From: Actinomycetes bacterium
Lineage (GTDB): Bacteria > Actinomycetota > Thermoleophilia > RBG-16-64-13
Reading direction: 5' to 3'
Length of the DNA stretch: 13,208 nucleotides
Assembly: GCA_021815245.1 (NCBI GenBank)
Contig: JAKAHF010000006.1
Location: 1 to 13,208 of the forward strand
A model generated the notes under the pieces. It was not told where the DNA came from. It saw only the letters and a list, made by a program, of their open reading frames with translations, and did not search any database. Positions 8,195 to 13,208 of the stretch are shown here, in pieces. Position 1 is the first letter of the stretch. Each line of letters opens with the position of its first letter. A program made the translations under genes and the position numbers.

Positions 8195-8596
8195 CTACAT
8201 CGCGCCTAGACTGAGGATGTTCCCCTCACTGTCTTTGAACCAAGCCACCCTGTTGCCCTCGAATTCCGCGATCCCGTTGACCGTCTTGAGGCCGATCTCG
8301 GGTATGTCGTAGTCCTCGAACACGACTCCTCTGGCTCGCAATTCCGAAACCAGGGCGTCGAATGCGCCGGCCGGCACGCCGAAGGCCAAGGTGGTGTTCG
8401 CGGGAGCCGGCATTCCAGGACGCTCGTAGATCTGCACCATGGTTCCCGCCCCCGCCGTGAACATGCCCTTACGCGTGAGCGTGGTGGACTCTCGAGCTTC
8501 CGCGAGTCCCAACACCTCCATGTAGAACCTTCTTGCGCGCTGATAGTCCTCCGCTCGAAGAACCCCGGCGACCGGTATGTCTCTCAGGCCAGCCAT
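8195..8596 (-). CDS. VOC (glyoxalase/bleomycin-resistance fold) protein
   Basis: A 133-aa cytoplasmic protein with two beta-alpha-beta-beta-beta modules of the vicinal oxygen chelate fold: RARRFYMEVLGL (about 21-32) closes the first helix region, and AFDALVSELRARGVVFED plus the end motif FKDSEGNILSL form the second. The length is standard for a single-chain VOC protein. The usual metal ligands are not evident: the N-terminal strand IPVAGVL lacks the common His, and the last strand has ILSL where a ligand Glu is common, so it may bind ligand without metal or use other residues. The start at 8596 is chosen because GGAG lies 8 nt upstream; an in-frame ATG at 8653 would extend into low-complexity acidic sequence. 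A sigma70-like promoter is present at 8656-8684. Confidence 0.87.
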   Translation of the reverse strand: MAGLRDIPVAGVLRAEDYQRARRFYMEVLGLAEARESTTLTRKGMFTAGAGTMVQIYERPGMPAPANTTLAFGVPAGAFDALVSELRARGVVFEDYDIPEIGLKTVNGIAEFEGNRVAWFKDSEGNILSLGAM

Positions 8597-8655
8597 TCGA
8601 TCATCTCCTTCACTGTGATCATCGGGTTCCGGAGAGTCGGCACCCCCTTTCATTG

Positions 8656-8684
8656 AACATACCCGCGCCTTGGTGCGAAGTAAA
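8656..8684 (-). promoter_or_regulatory. Sigma70-like promoter for the VOC gene
   Basis: On the minus strand, TTTACT (8679-8684) and TATGTT (8656-8661) are separated by exactly 17 bp; each hexamer matches the consensus at 4 of 6 positions. Transcription would begin near 8649, giving a leader of about 52 nt with the GGAG site of the gene starting at 8596. It also argues against the longer ATG at 8653. Confidence 0.45.
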
Positions 8685-8862
8685 CAGTCACGCCGGAACT
8701 AGCGGTGGTAGTGCGCGCCAGCGATTGGAAAGGCGGCCGGTTCGGTCTCAGCCGCGACCGGTTCTCCCGCGGCGGGACTTCGCCGTTCTGCCGGCGGTCG
8801 AGCCTTTGCTCTCCGACTCCGCGCGCGCACGTTCGCCGACTCGCGCCGCGGCAATCTGCGCC

Positions 8863-9387
8863 TCACCCATGCTCGCGAGCCACGGTCGTGTGCATGCCGT
8901 GTCCGTCACCAACGCGCACCTCGCACGTCTTCTGACGCTGCTCGCCCAGGAGCGAGTTGACGAGCGTGGACTTCCCCGCGCCCGAAGGGCCGATCAGCAC
9001 CGCGGTGCGATGATTCGAGATGTACTCGAGCAGCGGTTGGATGCCCTCACCGGCGAGCGCGTTGACGACGAGCACGTCGACACCCAGGGTGACGGCCTTC
9101 ACGGCGGCTCGTGCCGCGTCTGGATCGACGGAGAGGTCGGCTTTGGTGAGCGCGACCACGGGCATGGCTCCCGAATCCCACGCCACTGAGAGCTCGCGCT
9201 CGATGCGCCGGAGGGTGGGTTGCTCGGCGATAGGGTGGACGACGAAGACGGTGTCGACATTGGCGGCCGCGATCACGGAGATGATGCCGAGTGCGATGCA
9301 GGCTTCGCCGATTCTCCTGCGATGCGCCCGCCACGCTGCCTCGCGAAGCGCGAACGCGCTCAAAGCCTGTGGCGCGGCGTCGTTCAC
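8863..9387 (-). pseudogene. rsgA: Truncated RsgA (YjeQ)-like GTPase remnant
   Basis: The 174-aa frame is clearly derived from RsgA, the circularly permuted GTPase of 30S subunit maturation. It holds AANVDTVFVV (41-50), RRIERELSVAWDSGA (60-74), the G4 motif TKAD (81-84), the P-loop GPSGAGKST (133-141), LVNSLLGE and the switch-like HTT (166-168). It then stops after REHG, before the G3 DTPG motif and the C-terminal zinc knuckle. The N-terminal OB fold is also gone: only about 40 unrelated residues precede AANVD, against roughly 80-120 in complete proteins. Without G3 and the RNA-binding domains it cannot work as a normal RsgA. The GTG at 9387 overlaps the upstream TGA as GTGA, with GGAG 10 nt before it; an ATG at 9441 is possible. 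It is either a decaying copy or an unusual P-loop core protein. Confidence 0.7.
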
Positions 9388-9767
9388 GCCCGGCGTTCTC
9401 CGTTGGATGGGGTCGCGACGGAGCTCGGCGCGTTCTGCCACTCATTCTTGACCGGTTCCAGCCGCCAAAACCACAGGCCGCCAAGTATGGAGAGAAGAAT
9501 CCCGACGACGAAGCCGGCCGCCACCCCGAGCACCACGCCCCAGCCCTCGAGAGCCCGATCGAACAACTGGACGAAGAGCACCATCAAGACACCGCCAATG
9601 CCCAAGGTAAGACCATCTATCCATCGACTGGTCTCTATCTTCGACATGAGGCCACACGCCGGGCACCGGTAGGGTTTCCCCGAGGTCCACATCGCGCGGA
9701 GCACGGTGCGCTCCGACGAGCAGTGCGGGCACCGCAGAAAGCCGATGTGACGAAGACCTGCCGTCAT
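9384..9767 (-). CDS. Zinc-ribbon membrane protein, hypothetical
   Basis: A 127-aa protein not assigned to a named family. The N-terminal cytoplasmic part holds two CPxC knuckles (Cys13/Cys16 in CPHC and Cys35/Cys38 in CPAC), a likely zinc ribbon. Two hydrophobic segments follow at about 49-68 and 76-102, the second Gly-rich, then a charged tail. The ATG at 9767 is needed to keep the first CPHC; GGGGGAG lies only 1 nt before it, an unusually short spacing, so the start is slightly uncertain. A good promoter lies at 9798-9826. Its stop codon overlaps the GTG of the RsgA-like remnant. Similar zinc-ribbon plus TM architectures occur in many uncharacterised bacterial proteins; no function is proposed. 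Confidence 0.75.
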   Translation of the reverse strand: MTAGLRHIGFLRCPHCSSERTVLRAMWTSGKPYRCPACGLMSKIETSRWIDGLTLGIGGVLMVLFVQLFDRALEGWGVVLGVAAGFVVGILLSILGGLWFWRLEPVKNEWQNAPSSVATPSNGERRA

Positions 9768-9797
9768 GCTCCCCCTGGTCGGAACATCGTTTCTCAG

Positions 9798-9826
9798 ACT
9801 GTAGTCGCCGCCTCAGCCTCAGTCAA
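9798..9826 (-). promoter_or_regulatory. Sigma70-like promoter TTGACT-17-TACAGT
   Basis: On the minus strand, TTGACT (9821-9826) and TACAGT (9798-9803) are separated by exactly 17 bp. The -35 box contains the TGA stop of the 68-aa gene upstream. Transcription would start near 9791, about 24 nt before the ATG of the zinc-ribbon membrane protein, and continue into the RsgA-like remnant. Twelve bases around its -10 box are almost the same as in the promoter at 11022-11050. Confidence 0.55.
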
Positions 9827-10029
9827 GCAGGCAAGCGGCGACTACGCGCTCTCCGATATCGCGTCGGGTAGCGCTCATCGCACCCCTCGAGAGCGCCGGC
9901 CAGCAGGGCGCCGTACACACGCGCCCCTCGCAACCCCCCAAAGCCTGGGGCAAGTTCGAGCAAGGTCTCGGCGCCGGCCAGGTCGGCCTCGGTGAATTGT
10001 CGGTAGACCGGCGATGTCTCGCCGCTCAT
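9823..10029 (-). CDS. Small hypothetical protein (68 aa), coupled to deacetylase-like gene
   Basis: A 68-codon frame starts at an ATG (10027-10029) that shares ATGA with the TGA of the deacetylase-like gene, the usual sign of translational coupling. AGAGG lies about 6 nt upstream. The product begins MSGETSPVYRQFTEADLAGA, is Leu/Ala/Gly-rich in the middle (LLELAPGFGG, YGALLAGALEG) and ends in an Arg-rich tail. No signal peptide or clear TM helix is present, and no family is recognised. In another frame the last bases read RRDIGERVVAACLLD before a stop, so a frameshift near the 3' end is conceivable. The frame may be a genuine small gene or a degraded remainder. Confidence 0.5.
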   Translation of the reverse strand: MSGETSPVYRQFTEADLAGAETLLELAPGFGGLRGARVYGALLAGALEGCDERYPTRYRRARSRRLPA

Positions 10030-10958
10030 GAAGTGCCTCTCGTGCGGAGCTTGTGAGCTAGCCACGAGCGCTCCAACCCCCGGCGCTCGGAAGCCGAGAT
10101 CACATGCTCGCCTCCCCGTGCCGTCTGGATGTAGTCCAGCAGTTCGGACACCGGCACGAACCATCCCCGCCGCTTGCTGAGTGCGTCCATGAGCCGGGCG
10201 AAGCGAGGATGCAGGCGGCCGTTCTCGAAGAAGCCCGCCGCTAGATGCGTGTACATGATGCAGGCTCCCCCTTGGGTTTCCAGGCACTCCTGGTTGCTCT
10301 CGGAGAGGATGTGACAAAACGCGTCTACAGTCGGGCCCTCGGAACTCGAGAACCAAGCCTTCACCAGGGGCCGAGCCGGGTCATGGTAGGGCATCTGCGG
10401 ACACGCCCTCAGAGTGTTGATGTCGCCGAAGACGAAGTTGCGCACGTACTTGATGTGAGCGTGACAATGGTCGCCCCAGTAGTGGGGGCTGTCGGGGCAG
10501 TGGCCCTGCCAGTCGCGGCTCGCGTAGCGGGTGAGCACGTTGTAGGCCAGACGTTGCAGACCCGTGACTCTCTGCTCGCCCCAGTAGATGCTGTCGAGGG
10601 AGCCGGCATGGTTGGCGTGGATCCTGGGGTAGTGCCCGTACAGCCTGTTGAACTGTTCGAGACCCCTCTTCCATTCGTCGCGGGAGGCGGTGCCGTAGCT
10701 GGCTCCATGGCTGCCGATCTCGAAGCCCTGCTTCTGAAGACCCACGGTCCACTCCGCGTACTCTGGGTCCTCACAGGTCGCGCCGCCGATGCGGGGCTTG
10801 GTTTCCCCGGAGAGGGGCCAGACCGACTTGGTGGTCCGGAAACCGAGTTGGGCCAAGAAGTCGTACACGGGTGGACCGTTCTCCATGGTCATGAGATCGG
10901 TGTCGTCGAAGATACTGAACGCGAAGCGCTTGCCTTGTGGCCACGCGATGCCTGGCAT
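10026..10958 (-). CDS. Polysaccharide deacetylase-like protein (NodB-fold), atypical active site
   Basis: A 310-aa protein with features of carbohydrate esterase 4/NodB-type proteins: FSIFDDTD near the start (Asp18-Asp19) resembles the catalytic/metal Asp motif, GFEIGSHGAS (78-87) resembles the metal-His motif, and the C-terminal MYTHLAAGFFENG followed by GWFVPVSELLDYI matches the last part of the barrel. No signal peptide is seen, so it would act in the cytoplasm or on an intracellular glycan precursor. In the usual HxxxH motif the second His appears to be Tyr88; His114 and His117 in RIHANHAG could compensate. The ATG at 10958 is chosen because the predicted promoter at 11022-11050 would start transcription near 11015; in-frame ATGs at 11018 and 11108 lie at or upstream of that point. 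Nine Gs directly precede the start region. The substrate is unknown. Confidence 0.8.
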   Translation of the reverse strand: MPGIAWPQGKRFAFSIFDDTDLMTMENGPPVYDFLAQLGFRTTKSVWPLSGETKPRIGGATCEDPEYAEWTVGLQKQGFEIGSHGASYGTASRDEWKRGLEQFNRLYGHYPRIHANHAGSLDSIYWGEQRVTGLQRLAYNVLTRYASRDWQGHCPDSPHYWGDHCHAHIKYVRNFVFGDINTLRACPQMPYHDPARPLVKAWFSSSEGPTVDAFCHILSESNQECLETQGGACIMYTHLAAGFFENGRLHPRFARLMDALSKRRGWFVPVSELLDYIQTARGGEHVISASERRGLERSWLAHKLRTRGTS

Positions 10959-10961
10959 GAT

Positions 10962-10970
10962 CCCCCCCCC
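10962..10970 (-). promoter_or_regulatory. G9 homopolymer at ribosome-binding position
   Basis: On the minus strand nine consecutive Gs stand 3 nt before the ATG at 10958, where the Shine-Dalgarno sequence should be. The run may serve as the ribosome binding site. Tracts of this length are prone to slippage and could alter translation between cells or be a sequencing-length uncertainty. Confidence 0.4.
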
Positions 10971-11021
10971 GGTTATTCGGCCGACGCACGGTCTGGCGCT
11001 ATCGGACCTATGTGTCATGCT

Positions 11022-11050
11022 ACTGTAGTGGCCATCCCAACACGCGTCAA
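11022..11050 (-). promoter_or_regulatory. Sigma70-like promoter TTGACG-17-TACAGT
   Basis: On the minus strand, TTGACG (11045-11050) and TACAGT (11022-11027) are separated by exactly 17 bp, between the stop of the cation transporter gene (11065) and the deacetylase-like gene. Transcription would begin near 11015, giving a leader of about 57 nt. Confidence 0.6.
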
Positions 11051-11064
11051 TAGACGCCCGGCCG

Positions 11065-11727
11065 CTACGGGTTTTCCCTCTCCTCCTCAGGCTCCTCTCC
11101 GGACTCACCGCGCAGTCCCTCGAGCCCCTCTCGCACCAGCCAAGGCACCATCAAGAGAGCCACGACCGGGTCGGCCCACCACCAGCCGGCGGCCTTGTTG
11201 AGAGCCAGGCCAACGAGCAGTGCCAACGATAGGTAGGCGCAGGCAAGCGTCTCCTTGGCTTCGGCCGCCAGCGCCTCGCTCCGCATCTTGCGGGCGACAC
11301 GTAGCTTGGCCGTCGCGATGGCGGGCATGACGACCAGCGACGCCGCGGCGATCACGATCCCGATGACCGTGGGTCGCGGCCTGTCGCCGGACGTGAGCGT
11401 CAGCACGGCCTGAACCACGACGTACACCGCGAGGGCGATGAAGGTGGCGCCGATCACGCGATAGACGCGCCTCTCGGCCCGTTCGACCCGCTCGCCGTCG
11501 TGCGTGCGAAGCTCGACGGTCAGCCGCCACAGCATGGCTACCGCCGCCGCTACCTCGATGACACTGTCGAGACCGAAACCGAAGAGCGCGATGCTCTCCG
11601 CCTCGACGCCCGCCCAGATCGACACTGCCGCTTCGACGAGGTTGTAGACCAGGGTGCCGGCCACCAAGCCGACCGCCCAACGGGTCGGCCCCGAATGTCG
11701 CACGGAGGTTGAAGCTTCTCGGTCCAC
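11065..11727 (-). CDS. Small cation transporter, cation diffusion facilitator-like
   Basis: A 220-aa inner-membrane protein related to the cation efflux (CDF) family, of the short type common in Actinobacteria, which lacks a long cytoplasmic C-terminal domain. Hydrophobic segments are at about 17-38, 46-68, 91-110, 121-138, 163-180 and 185-198. Family motifs are ESIALFGFGLDSVIEV (44-59, Asp54), VVMPAIATAK (132-141), EAKETLACAYLS (156-167) and GWWWADPVVALL (181-192, Asp187). It probably exports a divalent metal cation. The tail is acidic (EEPEEERE). The frame is open far upstream, but the RND gene ends at 11862. The GTG at 11727 is chosen; a GTG at 11703 is the alternative. CATACT ends 6 nt before the GTG at 11727, so a leaderless transcript is possible, though no matching -35 is seen. 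Confidence 0.82.
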   Translation of the reverse strand: MDREASTSVRHSGPTRWAVGLVAGTLVYNLVEAAVSIWAGVEAESIALFGFGLDSVIEVAAAVAMLWRLTVELRTHDGERVERAERRVYRVIGATFIALAVYVVVQAVLTLTSGDRPRPTVIGIVIAAASLVVMPAIATAKLRVARKMRSEALAAEAKETLACAYLSLALLVGLALNKAAGWWWADPVVALLMVPWLVREGLEGLRGESGEEPEEERENP

Positions 11728-11764
11728 AGCGCCAGTATGCCCCACGACCGTCTCGAACGCGACG

Positions 11765-11794
11765 CCTCGGCCCGGGAGACGCACCGGGCCGAGG
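11765..11794. terminator. Perfect 11-bp hairpin between RND and cation transporter genes
   Basis: CCTCGGCCCGG (11765-11775) and CCGGGCCGAGG (11784-11794) are exact reverse complements around an 8-nt loop. The hairpin lies in the 134-bp gap after the RND gene and before the cation transporter gene. It is very stable but no T-run follows in either direction, so it is not a classical intrinsic terminator. It could be a weak or Rho-assisted terminator, an mRNA-stabilising structure or a regulatory site. Confidence 0.5.
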
Positions 11795-11861
11795 GTCGGC
11801 TTCTCGTCCAGTCCCGTCTCCGGCCGTTGGGGTCGCGACGGTGGTTGGAATGTTTCTGGAA

Positions 11862-13208
11862 TCAGTCGGTCTCGGTCGCCGGCCGGAGGTTCAGCTCGGG
11901 TGTCTTCGGCACGCGGGGCGCCATCTCGCGGCTCGGTGCGGTGGGCGCCGCGTCGCCCGCTTCGACCCGCAGGTCGGGGAGCCACGCCAGCCACCGGGGC
12001 AGCCACCAGTTGGCCGTGCCCAGCAGGCGCATGGCGGCCGGCACGAGCACGCTCCGCACGATGGTCGCGTCGAGCAAGACCGCCACAGCCAGGCCGAAAC
12101 CGAGCTGCTGGAACATCACCAGGTCGCCGGCCGCGAACCCGCCGAACACCGCCACCATGATCAGTGCGGCGCCGGTGATGATGCCACCGGTGCGGCGGAC
12201 GCCGAAGGCCACCGACTCACGGTTGTCGCCGGTCTGGTCGAAGCGCTCCCGGATGCGGCTGAGTAGGAACACGTGGTAGTCCATCGAGGTGCCGAACAAG
12301 ATCGCGAACAGGAAGAGGGGCACCCAGGCTTCGACGAAGTCCACTTGCTGGAGTCCAAGAAGGTCCGCTCCCCAACCCTTCTGGAAGACGGCGACCATGA
12401 GACCGTAGGCGGCGCCGGCGCTGAGAAGGTTCATGATGATGGCCTTGAGCGGCACCAGCAGCGAGCGGAAGACCACCATGAGGAGCACGAACGAGAGGCC
12501 GAGCACGAAGAGGAAGACCCAGGGCGTGGCGCCGTTGATGGTGTCGAGGTAGTCGATCACGAACGAGGTCTGCCCCGTGGTCAGAACGTCGGTACCGGCC
12601 GCGAGGCCTGTGCCCGCAAACGCCGCCGGCAGGTAGTCGGAGCGGAGGGTCCGCACGGTCGACTGGGCGGCTTCACCGCTGGCCGAGCCGTGCACGACGA
12701 GCGACAGCACTGTCAGTTGTCCATCGGGACTGGTGCGGGTCGTACCGGCTCCCACTAAGGCCGCGTCACCGGCGATGAGGTCGCGCAGCTGCTCGAGGCC
12801 TTGCGTGACGGCGGCCGAATCGGCTTCGCCCCTGACGACGACCTCCACCGGCTCCAGGGTCGTGCCGGGGAACTCAGCCTGCAGCACCTCGAACCCCTGG
12901 CGCGACGGCATCGAGGCGGGCAGGGTGTCGACGTCGGCACTGCCGAGGTCTATCGAGAAGTAGAAGCTTGCGATGAGGCCGAGAACGGCGACCGAGAGCA
13001 CCAGGCTGGTCACCGGGCGGCGCATGACGCCCCGGCTGGTGCGGTCCCAGAAACCACCCGGGCGGCCGCTGTTGTCGGGCGACTTGCGCAGGAACGGCAG
13101 GCGCAGGGCGTTGACCCGGTCACCCATAGCCCCGAGCAGAGCGGGCAGCAGGGTGAGTGCTCCGAGCAGGCTCGTGAACACCGCGATGATGGCGCCGGCG
13201 GCCATGCT
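11862..13208 (-). CDS. MmpL-type RND transporter, 5' part beyond window
   Basis: The C-terminal 448 codons of an RND/MMPL membrane protein; the frame is open through the right edge. Family length (about 700 aa or more) and content show that the visible Met at 13205 is internal. The visible part begins in the last TM helices of the first half (LLGALTLLPALLGAMGDRV), followed by a cytoplasmic linker, TM7 (about 65-82 from the edge), the second extracytoplasmic domain, and the second TM bundle. The signature segments GTSMDYHVFLLSRIRERF, GIITGAALIMVAVF, and GFGLAVAVLLDATIVRSVLVPA and WWLPRW near the end are those of MmpL proteins, with the MDY Asp in the proton-relay region. Such proteins export lipids, siderophores or toxic compounds using proton motive force; the substrate cannot be assigned. 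It is upstream of the cation transporter on the same strand. Confidence 0.93.
   Translation of the reverse strand, partial: SMAAGAIIAVFTSLLGALTLLPALLGAMGDRVNALRLPFLRKSPDNSGRPGGFWDRTSRGVMRRPVTSLVLSVAVLGLIASFYFSIDLGSADVDTLPASMPSRQGFEVLQAEFPGTTLEPVEVVVRGEADSAAVTQGLEQLRDLIAGDAALVGAGTTRTSPDGQLTVLSLVVHGSASGEAAQSTVRTLRSDYLPAAFAGTGLAAGTDVLTTGQTSFVIDYLDTINGATPWVFLFVLGLSFVLLMVVFRSLLVPLKAIIMNLLSAGAAYGLMVAVFQKGWGADLLGLQQVDFVEAWVPLFLFAILFGTSMDYHVFLLSRIRERFDQTGDNRESVAFGVRRTGGIITGAALIMVAVFGGFAAGDLVMFQQLGFGLAVAVLLDATIVRSVLVPAAMRLLGTANWWLPRWLAWLPDLRVEAGDAAPTAPSREMAPRVPKTPELNLRPATETD

Noticed and set aside
8705..9189. Plus-strand frames opposite the RsgA-like remnant
   Set aside because: No motifs and no plausible ribosome binding site; the minus strand carries GTPase motifs.
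10245..11201. A 318-codon plus-strand frame opposite the deacetylase-like gene
   Set aside because: It is Val/Gly/Arg-biased with no domain, while the opposite strand encodes a protein with family motifs, promoter and coupled neighbours.
11728..12006. N-terminal extension of the cation transporter
   Set aside because: It overlaps the end of the RND gene and has low-complexity composition; the conserved family region begins after 11727.
11654..12758. Several plus-strand frames opposite the RND and cation transporter genes
   Set aside because: They are antisense to strongly supported membrane proteins and show Arg/Ser/His-rich composition typical of shadows.

Overview
The window is GC-rich DNA with tightly packed, often overlapping genes. 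The long Thr/Ser linker behind the lipobox of the substrate-binding lipoprotein, the MmpL-type RND protein and the small cation transporter together suggest an actinobacterial chromosome (Actinomycetota, possibly an uncultured lineage). No rRNA, tRNA, CRISPR array, insertion sequence or phage gene was seen. The lineage is inferred from style, not from a marker gene.

Left edge (1-766, minus strand): an exported protein of unknown function runs off the window. A 349-bp divergent gap (767-1115) separates it from a plus-strand operon of five genes (1116-8173) with almost no intergenic space. The operon encodes an ABC importer of the dipeptide/oligopeptide/nickel/opine family: lipoprotein binding protein, DppC-type permease, one polypeptide carrying both ATPase domains, and DppB-type permease. 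A 12-TM MFS transporter is the last gene. Importer and MFS protein appear co-transcribed, so a substrate may be imported by one and another compound, or the same carrier, exported by the other.

Middle (8195-10958, minus strand): a VOC/glyoxalase-fold protein has its own promoter. Upstream of it is a chain of a polysaccharide-deacetylase-like protein, a 68-aa protein sharing ATGA with it, a zinc-ribbon membrane protein, and a remnant of the ribosome-assembly GTPase RsgA lacking its OB fold, G3 motif and zinc domain. Two promoters in this block (before the deacetylase-like gene and before the zinc-ribbon gene) share a nearly identical -10 region.

Right edge (11065-13208, minus strand): a small cation-diffusion-facilitator-like transporter lies downstream of an MmpL/RND transporter whose 5' part is outside the window. 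A perfect 11-bp inverted repeat sits between them.

The candidate for a little-described system is the importer-MFS operon, which resembles in general content the opine-metallophore (Cnt-type) transport modules. No metallophore synthesis gene is present in the window, so this is a hypothesis only.
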